Counted from the first letter of the stretch, positions 1 to 11,609 are shown. The stretch is 64,000 nucleotides of DNA from Siphonodentalium dalli (GCA_032622095.1 CP136061.1:8400447-8464446), one strand, 5' to 3'. A program made the numbers and translations. Notes: generated from the letters alone by a model not told the origin.

Positions 1-26
1 TATTCATTTGCCCGTGCGACGTGACC

Positions 27-340
27 TTGAAATCGGGTCAATTCAAGGTCAAATCGCGATTTTTTATGGTATTTCGACGAAATTTGATACGTAGGGTTTC
101 TTTTGTCCACTGAGTTTTTTTGGACGGGTCGAGTCGTGACCCGGACCTGACCTTGACCTTCAAAATGATAAATTCGAGGTCAAATCGGGTAAAACCGGAT
201 GAATTTCGACGGGTACTTTTGTCCGGGCAGTGTTTTGGACGGGTCAAATCGTGACCCCACCTGACCTTGACCTTCAAAATGGACGATTCAAGGTCAAATC
301 GCGCAATTCGCAGAAAAGCAGAGGGGAAACGGCCCGGACG
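27..340. repeat. Short tandem repeat, about 116-bp unit
   Basis: Two clear copies and a partial third share the phrases GACGGGTC...TCGTGACC and CCTGACCTTGACCTTCAAAATG, spaced by about 116 bp. The units are diverged. The reading frames crossing it on both strands are short and lack gene-like features. Confidence 0.75.
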
Positions 341-950
341 AAGTCGGGTCCACCTGTTGTATTATATAAAAGCGAATACTACCCATGTTTCTACAATATT
401 TGGAACCAAATACCGGCGATGGCTATATTTCGAATTTTATGAGGGGAGGGTAAAGTTGTTTCCTGTTATTCCGATATTTTTAGGGACTCTAAATTAATAC
501 CTCCAGGTAGCCAATACTCCACTCTTTCCAAAAATATACGATAAGATTTTTTTGTATAGAGTTTACGTGCGACAGATTCCCTGAATCGTCATGATTTTTT
601 GACGCAGAACGTTACATTCTCTACCATGACTTCGCGAAATCTCAAACAAACCAGAAACAATAAAAACGTTCGGATCTAATATCATCATGTGCCACATGAT
701 AACAAAATATCGTCCTACTTATTGTGATTTGTTTATTTTTTTAACCAATTATCTATTGCTAGTCAACTGCCTCAGATAGGCTATTTTTTCTTACCATGCA
801 GAGCTGCCACCATTTACGGCAAGGCCAAGAATCATTTTCATAAACAATATAGATTTACCTTGCAGAAAAAGTTGGTTTCAACTTGTTCTACCGAGGGTAA
901 GGCCCTTTTTTTATTTGGCCGCTCCACTATTATAGATACTAAAAATGTAC
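341..950. other. No recognisable feature
   Basis: AT-rich sequence with short, unconvincing open frames only. I see no domain, splice-delimited exon or repeat structure here. Confidence 0.5.
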
Positions 951-954
951 TAAA

Positions 955-1205
955 AAGTACAAAATAAAACGGCGATAAAACATTATTAAAGAATGTAAGA
1001 CATACTGATAAAAATGATAAACATTTATAACGAATGTAAGACAAATTTATAAAATTGATAATGAATGTAAGAACAAAATGATAAAAATGATAAAATTGTT
1101 TAAGTATGTAAAAAAAGATGATAAAACATGATAAAATTGTTAAAAACAAATGATAAACAAAATGATAATCTTCTTAAAGAATATAAGAACAAAAAGAAGA
1201 TACAT
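955..1205. repeat. Degenerate AT-rich tandem repeat
   Basis: Degenerate units of about 30-40 bp built from AAGAATGTAAGAACAAAATG and GATAAAATTGTTAAA. The same wording occurs in the interior of the hairpin-ended element at 17.9 kb, so the two may share an origin. Its minus-strand frame is low complexity and not a credible gene. Confidence 0.6.
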
Positions 1206-1622
1206 TTGATAAACGAATAGCTACATTAAACAGTTTCAGGGTTGTCGCTATATTTCTCACAGCATTGCTAATTGTATGTCAATAACGCTAGTTTTTCGAA
1301 AGCAATTATTTCGTATGTATAATTGATGGTAAGTGTGTAATTTATTTGGAATTTTGGCGTTCGTGATATTGAAATTTTACTCGTGTCTGTCATCGACCAA
1401 CATTCGTTGTTAATTTTGTTTTAGTGTATGACAATACATCGTTCGGTGCATTTGTCTTGCTGTAATTACTTTCGATCGTTTTACTAAACAATGTTTCGAT
1501 TAAACGGGATACCATCATCATACATTTTCTCGCCATACATTGAACAATGACATGTACGTCATTGTCCTCATTCAAGCTTTTTCGATATTCATAGTATTGA
1601 CGTGAAAGGAAACTGAAAACTA

Positions 1623-1760
1623 AGGCCCGTTCCAAACGACGGATTTTTGTCGACTCGAATCTAATTGTATTAAATCCGTCGGTGATGCGACTGCGGTCAA
1701 TTTTGTTTCAGACGGACGCATCTTCGTCGCGTCGAATCTAATACATCGGTCCATTTATTT
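1623..1760. mobile_element. DNA-transposon end fragment, CCGTTCCAAACGACGG family
   Basis: The end reads CCCGTTCCAAACGACGGATT followed by TTTGTCGACTCGAATCTAAT. The same end in inverse orientation occurs at 11.39 and 11.56-11.61 kb. This looks like the terminus of a non-autonomous DNA transposon. The matching second terminus of this copy was not found nearby, so it is probably truncated. Confidence 0.55.
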
Positions 1761-1830
1761 AAAGGTGGATTCCCGGTTACCGTCACAAAATGGTCACGCG
1801 TAGATATAGAGGCCTATATATACCGGTATG

Positions 1831-1864
<34 letters not shown>
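1831..1864. repeat. (TA)n microsatellite
   Basis: About 33 bases of alternating TA directly abut the left end of the foldback element that follows. Confidence 0.95.
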
Positions 1865-1868
<4 letters not shown>

Positions 1869-2438
1869 ATCCATCCCTTAACTAACACCATTTCCGATTG
1901 GGCAAAAGTAGCCACGTGATAGTCCTGGAAAAAGTCATATTGGACTCCCGAAAGTCATATTGGACTCCCGACTGTACAATATGACTTTTCATATTGGACT
2001 CAGTGACGTCACGAATTAACTCTATTGCGAAATGAGTCGGTGAAATTGTGATGCGCGCGCAACATTGATGGATTTTAGCAGACGTTTCACTTCCGCTTTG
2101 AGTTTTTTCTCACTTCCGTGTTTACTTTCCCAAATCATGCTTTCTGATGATCAATATACGGTACAGGCTTTTATAGAGAATTAAGTGCCGACAAATACCA
2201 AAAATAACCACAAAAGTTTTATTTCCAAAATTTGGATAACATACGGATGGATAATAAAAATGTCATATACAATGTTGTTTACAGTATGAGTTTTTCTTGT
2301 ACTCGTCCAGGTCACAAGTTGTGGTGAAAAGTCATATTGGACTCGACACTGGCGTGTCTCGTCCAATATGACTTTTCACCACAACCTGGACTCGTACATG
2401 AAAACACATACGGTACACAACATTGTATAATAACTTTA
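1862..2438. mobile_element. Foldback element, copy 1 (right arm truncated)
   Basis: The left end TATTATTATCCATCCCTTAAC and the following 0.45 kb match the left arm of the complete copy at 2439-3369. The central hairpin (TCATATTGGAC... against its complement) is present. The right arm stops after about 60 bp, where copy 2 begins. Several AGTCATATTGGACTC motifs recur in the arm. No protein is encoded, so it is non-autonomous. Confidence 0.8.
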
Positions 2439-3369
2439 TATTATTATCCATCCCTTAACTAACACCATTTCCGATAGGGCAAAAGCCGCCACGTGATAGT
2501 CCTGGAAAAAGTCAAATTGGACTCCCGAAAGTCATATTGGACTCCAGACTGTACAATATGACTTCTCATATTAGACTCCGTTACGTCACGAATTAACTCT
2601 ATTGCGAAATGAATCGGTGAAATTGTGATGCGCGCGCAACATTGATGGATTTTAGCAGACGTTTCACTTCCGCATTGAGTTTTTTCTCTCACTTCCGTGT
2701 TTACTTTTCCAAATCATGCTTTCTGATGATCAATATACGGTACAAGCTTTTGTAAAGAATTAAGTGCCGACAAATACCAAAAATAACCACAAAAGTTTTA
2801 GATTCCCAAATTTGGATAAACATACGGATGGATAATAAAAATGTCATTATACAATGTTGTGTACAGTATGAGTTTTTCTTGTACTCGTCCAGGTTGTGGT
2901 GAAAAGTCATATTGGACGAGACACTGGCGTGTCTCGTCCAATATGACTTATCACAACAACCTGGACTCGTACAAGAAAAACACATACTGTACACAACATT
3001 GTATAATGACATTTGTATTATCCATCTGTATGTTTATCCAAATATTGGAAATAAAACTTTTTGGTTATTTTTAGTATTTGTCGGCACTTAAATCTCTATA
3101 AAAGCCTGTACCGTATATTGATCATCAGAAAGCATGATTTGAAATATCTGCTAAAATCCATCAATGTTGCGCGCGCATCACAATTTCACCGATTCATTTC
3201 GCAATAGAGTTAATTCGTGACGTCACGGAGTCCAATATGAAAAGTCATATTGTACAGTCGGGAGTCCAATATGACTTTCGGGAGTCCAATATGACTTTTT
3301 CCAGGACTATCACGTGGCGGCTTTTGTCCAATCGGAAATGGTGTTAGTTAAGGGATGGATAATAATATA
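2439..3369. mobile_element. Foldback element, copy 2 (complete giant palindrome)
   Basis: The two ends are perfect complements over at least 20 bp (left TATTATTATCCATCCCTTAA, right its reverse complement). Inverted arms of about 450 bp meet at a central hairpin near 2926 (GAGACAC-TGGC-GTGTCTC). The right arm has lost a short segment (TTCCGC...TTTCC in the left arm), so the arms are not equal. It has no coding capacity. It is a foldback or MITE-type element; the transposase family is unknown. Confidence 0.85.
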
Positions 3370-3454
3370 CTATAATAGGCGCTACAAATAAATGTTATAT
3401 CGTGCAACCAATTGCCATATATGTGTATACCATGAATGTAAATACAGGTATACA

Positions 3455-3650
3455 CGAATTATTATAAATCAGAGACTACCACCCTTACCCTTATAATAAG
3501 GAATACCGGAATATATGAATTATTATAAATAAGAGGTTACCACCCCTATACCCCTCATAATAAGTAATGCCGGTATATATGAATTATTATAAATAAGATC
3601 AGTGGTACCACCCCTACCCCTTATAATAAGGAATACCGGAATATATTGAT
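3455..3650. repeat. Tandem repeat, about 65-bp unit, three copies
   Basis: Three units share GAATTATTATAAAT, then TACCACCC.TACCC, then ATAATAAG.AATACCGG and ATATAT. Two related units lie at 11.04-11.16 kb, so this is a dispersed family. Confidence 0.8.
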
Positions 3651-3659
3651 TATTTCACC

Positions 3660-4900
3660 CAAACCTTGGGTGTTTATTTCACACCACTTTCTGGGATAAC
3701 CTGTGTGTCGACTGAGAACCTGCGTGCCAATTGAGGAGAACACGCGAAGGATTTGTGTAAATGTTAGCCCAAACGACATTTCGAAGTAACGACTGCTTTG
3801 TTGTTTATTTCGAGGAATAATACCGCATCATATGAATTCAGCCCAAATATATTGACAGGTGTCAAGGGTCTAACTCTATACTGAGCAATAAAAAACTAAT
3901 ATAATAAATACCGAGTATATTTATTTTAACGCCAATGGGTCGTTTATGTGCGTTTAAGAGTGTATTTATGCTTAAAGCAAAGTGAAATAACGATCTTAAA
4001 ATGAATTGGCCGGTATATTTTATTAGTTATCAGGGTTACCAGGGTCGTAGTGGCATAAATTACAATATATTTTTATGCTAAGATAATTGCGTGGTAATTT
4101 GTTTGTTAATGGATTGATCGGTATTCAGGTTAACACAAATCCCATATATGGAAATTCCAAATATGGAAAGTGACTTGCGCATGCGCAAAACAGATACAAT
4201 GGTCTTACTAACAATGAAGCAATTAACGATTGATAAAAACACACACCGACGCAGTTAAATAATGACATTAGATGGTCGTGTATTTCGTCTTTAAGAGTGT
4301 GTTAATGTCTAAATCGTGTGATTAACTACTTAAAAATTATTTCGACTACATATTTCGATAATTATCAGGTCCGCAGTTCGATCATGAAAATATTTCTGAC
4401 TTTTATCTTAAGATTATTGCTTGGTATTTCAGACATTTTCTCCGAATCGAGCCGGGGCCGTAGTACACTTTTTAGTGACCATAAATCTATACGTTCGGTT
4501 TTGCCGAATAACCGAACAAATGTTGTCAACTGTTTTCACGTTTATTCTCACTTATACCGTGTTTATATCCGTTTTATCCTATTTGTTGTTGTTTATTGCA
4601 TTACTTTGATCAAGTCTGCGCTTGTGTTATTCTCACAAAAGGTAATGCGTGTTTACATTTCACAATTCCGCCTTACAGTCTGCGAGTGCGACGGAAAAAA
4701 TTTCCACATGTCCGAGCGCCATTGGCATTGATTCCTTAAATACGAGACTATTTAATCGAATGAGGTCAAATATTCGCATATAACTTGACTCATATGTTAT
4801 TCTGCACAATTCTGGCCAGTGCCGACTTTCATTTCGCATTACTTTCGTTTTTATCGAAATATAACCGTTTTCTATGGAGATTCCCATGTAAATTTGTTCA
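3660..4900. other. No recognisable feature
   Basis: The longest frame (4318-4731, plus) is hydrophobic, rich in AT-encoded residues and matches no family I know. I do not call it a gene. No repeats or splice-delimited domains are evident. Confidence 0.5.
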
Positions 4901-5119
4901 ACCAAAAAAATTCATAGTTTTGCCAATTTCAAGCTAGTTTAATACTTTATAGCATGGTCAGGGCATAATCTGGCCTATCGAGTGATGGTAGACGTTCCTT
5001 CAGTCTGCACAACAAATATTTGGTCCCAACGAAGCAGGCTAAAATCCTGAAATTTGTCAATTGACTTTGAGTGTGAAGAAAATATTCATTTAAACTTCCA
5101 AAATTGGTTGAAATATGCT

Positions 5120-5290
5120 CAACAACATTCAGTTGAATGGTGACATTATTTATAGTCACCGACTAACTTCCACGATGAATAAAATTTGTTTTTATTGATG
5201 ACAGTTATGTCACGAGTCATAAAAATGTTAATTTTCTGAAGAAAAAAAATTCATTGTTTCGCCAATTTCAAGCTAGTATTGAGCATGGTC
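5120..5290. repeat. Dispersed duplicate block, copy A
   Basis: The block begins CAACAACATTCAGTTGAATG and continues through GTCACCGACTAACTTCCACG to TTTCAAGCTAGT. It recurs at 5661-5803. The tail (AATTCAT..TTTGCCAATTTCAAGC-like) also occurs near 4907-4940. This is a local duplication of unknown origin. Confidence 0.75.
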
Positions 5291-5420
5291 AGGGCATTAC
5301 ATATAAAGATTAAGATTGCTAAAGAACTGAAATAATGAAATGGGAAACTTTTACTGACATCTGGTAAGGATTGAGGAGCAGATGCTAGAGGCCCCCACCC
5401 CACCCCCCATGGAAGACGGA

Positions 5421-5600
5421 ATACCACTTAACACAGAAGTTGGAATACGGAATACCATATGGAATACATAAAAATATATGAAAACTTCATTTTTTGGAAG
5501 GTCGGCGTACGAATACCGGTATATTTGGAATACCGAATACCTCCTAACAGAGGGGCCGGAAATACGGCGTACCTCATAACAGGGCATGGAATACGGCATA
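5421..5600. repeat. Degenerate GGAATAC-motif repeat
   Basis: GGAATAC/GTATTCC-like heptamers recur many times at irregular spacing. Frames on both strands through it are products of the repeat. Confidence 0.5.
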
Positions 5601-5660
5601 CGATGCTATGGAGCCTCCGAGCCTCCCAATATATTGTCTGCTCCACATATCAATAGAATT

Positions 5661-5803
5661 CAACAACATTCAGTTGAATGGTGACATTATTTATAGTCAC
5701 CGACTAACTTCCACGATGAATCAAATTTGTTTTTATTGGTGACAATTTATGTCGCGAGTCATAAAAAATTCATTGGTTTGCGAATTTCAAGCTAGTTTAT
5801 AGC
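5661..5803. repeat. Dispersed duplicate block, copy B
   Basis: Near-identical to 5120-5276 over the CAACAACATTCAGTTGAATG...CCACGATGAAT core, with the same TTTCAAGCTAGTTTAT tail. Confidence 0.75.
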
Positions 5804-5805
5804 GA

Positions 5806-6528
5806 ACATGGGAACCAAGGTACAATTTATGCCATTTAGGCACACTTCAGAGTGAAATCTGGGCTTATATTTCGGCGAGAATCCAAATCTAGATTCTCGC
5901 AAATTACCCTGGATTCTCATGAAAAAGTATATATGGATTCTCGCAAAATCAGATGAAATATATGCCCTAGTGGAAATATAGCAAATCGTTTAATGCTGGA
6001 GAAATTTAGTTTTCGGAGATTTATATATATGTTTAAAGACATATTATGGAAGTTTTCGGGAGCGAGAAATTGATAAGTTAGTGCTCAGGCACTTTTCCAA
6101 CGTGGGGAATGTTATCATTCTACTAACATCACTGAAAATTTCCAAAAAGATCTACCACACCACTTCATATAGAACATCGTCTGAACTACTCCAAATTGTA
6201 AATATTTACATCTCGATTCGGGGCGCAACTATCGGCTGTAATTAAACAAAAATCATTTTGCCATCGAGAGTCATTGCATTTAACTAATATATAAGAATGA
6301 CGTTGTGTAACATCCATTTGGATTAATATTCGTAACAAATAACTACTTTGAGAAAGATTATTCTTAATTTCTATTTATTTGATCACTCTGCCCGGTGTCT
6401 GCCGGAGTGTTTCACATCACTTTAATCAAGGAAGACTGTTAAGAAAAACTGCATTTCAAGACCACCAAACAACTTTCCTTTTTAGGGCCACCACATCTTC
6501 CAAATATGTACTTCTTCCATTTTGCTAT
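5806..6528. other. No recognisable feature
   Basis: AT-rich sequence with a few GATTCTCGCAAA repeats around 5.88-5.96 kb. No gene or mobile element end is recognised. Confidence 0.45.
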
Positions 6529-6529
6529 C

Positions 6530-6716
6530 AAAGACCGAAAAATGTCGTTAAACTAGAGATCCAAATACCCCCTAAGGGCCCCTCTATCTTGAGATATTAA
6601 AGACCGAAAAATGTCGTTAAACTATAAAGACCGAAAAATGTCGTTAAACTAGAGATCCAAATACCCCCTATATCTTGAGATATTATAAAGACCGAAAAAT
6701 GTCATTAAACTATTAA
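6530..6716. repeat. Tandem repeat with AAAGACCGAAAAATGTCGTT unit
   Basis: The phrase AAGACCGAAAAATGTCGTTA recurs four times, two of them with ACTAGAGATCCAAATACCCC and TATCTTGAGATATTA. A further copy follows the SINE at 7021, and a diverged copy (AAAGAACGAAATATGTCGTT) occurs at about 8960. The SINE therefore seems to have landed in this repeat. Confidence 0.75.
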
Positions 6717-7009
6717 TTGTTGTTGCTGTTGTTTATTAGGGTTTATCGTCATTCTAGCCGTTAGGCCACACACGACGTTGTCAATTTTACGGGTGGAGGA
6801 AAGACCACACAGAGGCTCAATTTCACCGGGAAGTTGTTCCACTGCGTGTAGAAACCACCGACCCCCGGAAAGCAATTGACAAACTTGCCCAGATACACGA
6901 TTCCGGTCACCCTCCTTATGGTGGGGTTAGAACCAGCTTCGTCAGCGCTGGACGGCCTGGGACGACGTAAAACACCTGGCACTCTACCGACTGGACCACC
7001 GGGGGCCCC
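6717..7009 (-). mobile_element. tRNA-derived SINE
   Basis: Read on the minus strand it starts with a tRNA-like head. The A box TGGTCCAGTCGG is at 6987-6998 and the B box GGTTCTAACCC at 6924-6934, a layout fit for internal RNA polymerase III promotion. A unique body follows, with a CAA-rich 3' tail (AATAAACAACAGCAACAACA). Near-identical 14-bp flanks (CATTAAACT.TTAA at 6703-6716 and 7010-7023) look like a target-site duplication, so this is a retroposed copy rather than a tRNA gene. The family name is not assigned. Confidence 0.8.
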
Positions 7010-7059
7010 CATTAAACTGTTAAAGACCGAAAATGTCGTTAAATTGTAAAGTTTGAGCT

Positions 7060-8875
7060 ATTGCCATGGCTTTGTCGTCCGTGTGTATGTGTGTACGTAA
7101 GGCGTCAACAATGCAGGCTACAGGTCGTACCTTTGGTCGGATCATTATGAAATTTGTCATAGCTGTTGACATCAACATTTAGACCAGATTATTAATTTTG
7201 GGATCATTCGGAAAAAAAACATGGCCGCCAGTGGCCATCTTGGATTTCAAAATTCAATCCATTAGCACGGGCTACAGGTCGTAATGTTTGTCTGATCATC
7301 ATGAAATTTGTCAAGAATGTTAATTATGACATGTAGATGGGAACGAGTCCTTTTGGGGTCATTCGGCCAAAAAACATGGCCGCAGCAGCCATTTTGGATT
7401 TTAGTCTTTATATGACTAAATCTTTAGCACGGGCTACAGGTCTTAACTTTAGTCTGATCATCATAAAATTTGTCATGGCTGTTGAAATTGGAATGTAGAT
7501 GGGAACGAGTGATCTTGGGGTCATTCGGACAAAAAACATGGCCGCCAGTGGCCATCTTGGATTTCAAAAATTTAATCCATTAGCACGGGCCACAGGTCGT
7601 ACTGTTAGTCTGATCATCATGCAATTTGTCATGGATGATAATATTGATATGTAGATGGGAATGAGTAATTTTGGGGTTATTCGGCCAAAAAACATGGCCG
7701 CCAGCAGCCATCTTGGATTTCACTCTTTGTATGACTAAATTATTTAGCACGGGCTGCCGGTCGTACCTTCAGTCTGATCATCGTAAAATTTGTCATGGAT
7801 ATTAACAATGACATGTGGATGGGAACGAGTAATTTTGGGGTCATTCGACCCAAATACATGGCCGCCAGCAGCCATCTTGGATTTTACTCTTTGTATGACT
7901 AAATTCTTTAGCACGGGCTACAGGTCGTACTTTTAGTCTGATCATCATAAAATTTGTCAAGAATGTTAATAATGACATGTAGATGGGAACGAGTCATTTT
8001 GGGTCATTCGCTCAATAAACATGGCCGCCAGCAGCCATCTTGGATTTTACTCTTTGTATGACTAAATCCTTTAGCACAGGCTACAGGTCGTACCTTTAGT
8101 CTGATCATCATAAAATTTGTCATGGCTGTTGAAATTGGAATGTAGATGGGAACGAGTCATTTTGGGGTCATTCAGACAAAAAACATGGCCGCCAGAGGCA
8201 TCTTGGATTTCAAAATTGAATCCATTAGCACGGTCCACAGGTCGTACTGTTCGTCTGATCATCATGAAATTTGTCATGGATGATAATATTGACATGTAGA
8301 TGGGAACGAGTAATTTTGGGGTTATTCGGCCTAAAAACATGGCCGCCAGCAGCCATCTTGGATTTTACTCTTTGTATGACTAAATTCTTTAGCACGGGCT
8401 ACAGGTCGTACTTTCAGTGTGATCATCATAAAATTTGTCAAGAATGTTAATAATGACATGCAGATGGGAACGAGTCATTTTGGGATCATTTGACCCAAAA
8501 ACATGGCCGCCAGCAGCCATCTTGGATTGTACTCTTTGTATGACTAAATTCTTTAGCACGGGCTACAGGTCGTACTTTCAGTGTGATCATCATAAAATTT
8601 GTCAAGAATGTTAATAATGACATGTAGATGGGAACGAGTCATTTTGGGATCATTTGACACAAAAACATGGCCGCCAGCAGCCATCTTGGATTTTACTCTT
8701 TGTATGACTAAATCCTTTAGCACGGGCTACAGGTCGTACCTTTAGTCTGATCATCATGAAATTTTTCATGGCTGTTGAAATTGGAATTTAGATGAGAATG
8801 AGTCATTTTGGGGACATTCCGACAAAAAAACATGGCTGCCAGCGGCCATCTTGGATTTCCAAATTCAATTCTAAA
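7060..8875. repeat. 161-bp tandem array, about 11 copies
   Basis: The core ACATGGCCGCCAGCAGCCAT with CTTGGATT recurs near 7221, 7376, 7538, 7695, 7857, 8021, 8185, 8338, 8503, 8665 and 8830. Each is followed by TTAGCACGGGCTACAGGTCG, then CTGATCATCATAAAATTTGT and GATGGGAACGAGTCATTTTG. Units are 80-95% alike by eye. Related fragments occur at 22.1-22.6 kb. Open frames on both strands here are periodic artefacts. Confidence 0.9.
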
Positions 8876-8879
8876 TCTT

Positions 8880-9250
8880 TCCATTCATTGCTCATCACAT
8901 AAATTTAACTTCTTCCCAAAGTTGAGCTACAGTGTCATTGACACTTTCATTTGAGACATTAAAGAACGAAATATGTCGTTACACCATTAATGTTCATTAA
9001 TACATAATTTGTGTTTATGAAAGTCTGGTACAGACAGTTTGTTTCCAGTACATATTCATTGGAACGTAAACAATTATTCTCTGACAAATCATGTTAATAT
9101 TGCCTTTCGTTACTGGTTTCCTTGACTCACATATCTCTCACTTCTTAATACTTATAATTAAAACAAATGTTCTGTGTTTTGTGTCACTTCTTAATAGCAT
9201 TCTGTATTCTGCTATTGAAAAGAAAAACAGTTGTAGTATACCTTAAAGGT
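8880..9250. other. No recognisable feature
   Basis: AT-rich sequence. The only notable item is the diverged AAAGAACGAAATATGTCGTT phrase at about 8960, shared with 6.5-6.7 kb. Confidence 0.45.
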
Positions 9251-9254
9251 ATGA

Positions 9255-9620
9255 AGGCCTTGGTGGGTATCATGTGAACATATTTCCACCTGTCAAAAAC
9301 CGCTACAAACGAAATAATATTCAAATATAGACAGACTTTGTTAATATACAAATGAGAAATATCTCATAAACATTATGTTATAGTCGTAAATTTGCCGACT
9401 TTTATGTAAACAACGCATAAAAAGTTACTTTCCTGGTGTTTCTTTATATTATGATGGTAAACATAAAGAGCGTTCTTTGTTGCTCAATTCCTTATTTGGA
9501 AATAATAAAGAGCGTTTATACCATTTGTGTGTGATTAGCCAGTAGCATTATGCTGCCTTCTATAACACAATCAGACTCTTGTTTAGGTTAAATTTAGTAG
9601 GTCTTTATGTAAGCATAATG
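9255..9620. repeat. Dispersed repeat, copy 1 (partner at 42.4 kb)
   Basis: It shares an ordered series of phrases with 42388-42700: GTCAAAAACCGC, GACAGACTTTGTT, GGTAAACATAAAGAGCGTT, GGAAATAATAAAGAGCGTTT and TTTGTGTGTGATTA. No coding capacity. Probably a non-autonomous element or an old duplicated segment. Confidence 0.7.
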
Positions 9621-9989
9621 TTTAAGGGATAGTGATCGTATATTTGAACCAAAATGTATGCGTTTTAATATTGATCTGTTTACGGTGTTTGGAACACATA
9701 TTTTCGACAACTAAACCCTCTCGTCCCTTTAATATAATTAATATAACATCCCTCATCCAATAATCTCCAAATTGCATATCTAATTACACGTAACACCGCC
9801 CCTCATCATTTGCCAATTGTACACCCTTTTTTGCTGCTTCTGTTGCAACTGCTCAATTTCTTTAAAAATTATTGAAAAAATGGCCCTCCGGCCTGCGACA
9901 TTTACCTCCGATTTAGTTTTTTCGATCATCGGTCCACACCAAAATTGAGCACACGTCCCTATATAATATATCTATTTAAACCGAGTATA

Positions 9990-10512
9990 CACTCTTAGAA
10001 CAAATGTGTATAAATACTACACAATATGTGTTACATTTGATCTTAAACAAAATTGTGTAGAAATGCAACATGACATACATGTGTTGGTGGAATTTTCTCA
10101 ACATTGAATATGAGTGAATATGTGAGTATATTATATTTAATAGATGAGATATGTTCTATTTGAGACATAAACCTCGTAAAAGCTGCCATAATAAAAAATT
10201 GGCAGCTGCTTTAAAACTTTGAGCTACACAATTATGTGTTGTTCAGTTTTTACACAAGCATAGTGTATAACAAAGTTTAAAGCTGCTGCCAATTGTTTGT
10301 TCTGTGGTAGGTTTTACGAGTTTTGTGTCTCCAATAGAACACATTTCATCTAATAACTATGATACACTCACATATTCAATCATATTCAACATTGATGATA
10401 TTCCACCGACACATTTAATAATTATATGTCATGTGTCATTTCTACACAATTTTGTTTAAGATCAAATGTAACACATTTTGTGTAGTATTTATACACATTT
10501 GTTATAAGAGTG
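9990..10512. mobile_element. Palindromic MITE, 523 bp
   Basis: The left end CACTCTTAGAACAAATGTGT is the complement of the right end (ACACATTTGTTATAAGAGTG) apart from small differences. The arms continue to pair almost to the centre near 10.24 kb (for example CTCGTAAAAGCTGCC against its complement). TA on both sides fits a TA target duplication as used by Tc1/mariner-type elements; that family link is inference. No protein is encoded. Confidence 0.85.
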
Positions 10513-10514
10513 TA

Positions 10515-11030
10515 CACGGTGGTGTAATAGAAGAACCATTAATTTAACCGTAACCGTAGCATATTTCCACGTATACGTGTACGTTTTCACGACAAATCCC
10601 CGCTGATCTGTTATTAATGAACCAAACAATTAACATGTCAACACACTCTGGCCCGCCAATGCTACAGTGTATAAACGTAACGGGGCAAATATGCATATTA
10701 TATTGACAGCTAACGAGAACATTCATCACCAATAATCTGCTCACCCCTTTCAGTCGACACGATAGAAACTAAACGATTTGTTACTTCTAATTACCCGTAC
10801 TTAATTACACTACTTGCGTGTTAATAAAGTACGACCCCCCCCCCCCAATCACAACTAAAGGTGAAACATGGGATTTAGAACATTAATATTCACTCTTACA
10901 CAGTTCCACATTCAAGGTGTGTCTTGTGTAATCGTATGTCAGTTGTAACGTTGTGAAACCGCAACCGAACTGAATTATTCTATTGCTAAATAGTTCATGG
11001 GTGACCTGATGCATGCATCTTAGTTTTCTT
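10515..11030. other. No gene seen; one poly(C) tract
   Basis: Contains an 11-base C run near 10836-10846. Otherwise AT-rich sequence without recognisable features. Confidence 0.5.
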
Positions 11031-11035
11031 GTTAT

Positions 11036-11156
11036 AAATCATAGGCTACCACCCCTATTCCTTACAATAAGGAATATCGGTCTATATGAATTATTATAAA
11101 TCAGTTGCTACAACCCCTACCTCTTATACCGGTATATATGGATTATTATAAATCAT
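11036..11156. repeat. Two diverged copies of the 3.5-kb tandem unit
   Basis: GTTATAAATCATAGGCTACCACCCC and a second unit with GAATTATTATAAATCAGTTG match the three-copy array at 3455-3650. Confidence 0.7.
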
Positions 11157-11384
11157 TGATACTTTATCCATTATAAGATGTGAGTCAGTGACATGCCATG
11201 TTCGTTGAGGAATCAAACTACCAAAATAATTACAATTTGCACAATGTTACCGAAGCGTGCGACAAATGACGTCATGTGGGTATTTCCGCAGATAAGGGGA
11301 ACCCCCTCATTATTATACCATTATCATATCATTATCGTATCATTTGCATTCGTTCTTCGGCAACTTTCGCCTCTTCTCGTGACA

Positions 11385-11606
11385 TGTATTAGATTCGAGT
11401 CGTCAAAAATCCGTCGTTTGAAACCAAGACGGATTTCAGACGCACCACCGACGAAGATTCGTCTGAATTGGACGGAGATTCGTCTGTAATGCGTCTGACA
11501 CGGATCTAATTGTTTCAAACGTCGCATTTTTGACGCATTTAATACAATTGTGGGTCTGGTATTAGATTCGAGTCGACAAAAATCCGTCGTTTGGAACGGG
11601 AGTGAG
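11385..11606. mobile_element. DNA-transposon end region, CCGTTCCAAACGACGG family (inverse)
   Basis: The phrase TTAGATTCGAGTCG.CAAAAATCCGTCGTTTG occurs at 11.39 kb and again at 11.56-11.60 kb, where it ends in TTGGAACGGGAG. It is the reverse complement of the terminus at 1623. In between are several ACGAAGATTCGTCTG-type short repeats. It may be a compact non-autonomous element. Confidence 0.55.
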
Positions 11607-11609
11607 GGG

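Noticed and set aside
4318-4731. 137-residue plus-strand ORF with hydrophobic stretches
   Set aside because: No recognisable domain, AT-driven composition and no splice or promoter support.
6761-7012. 83-residue ORF and tRNA-like box pair
   Set aside because: Belongs to a tRNA-derived SINE with target duplication. It is neither a protein gene nor a functional tRNA gene.
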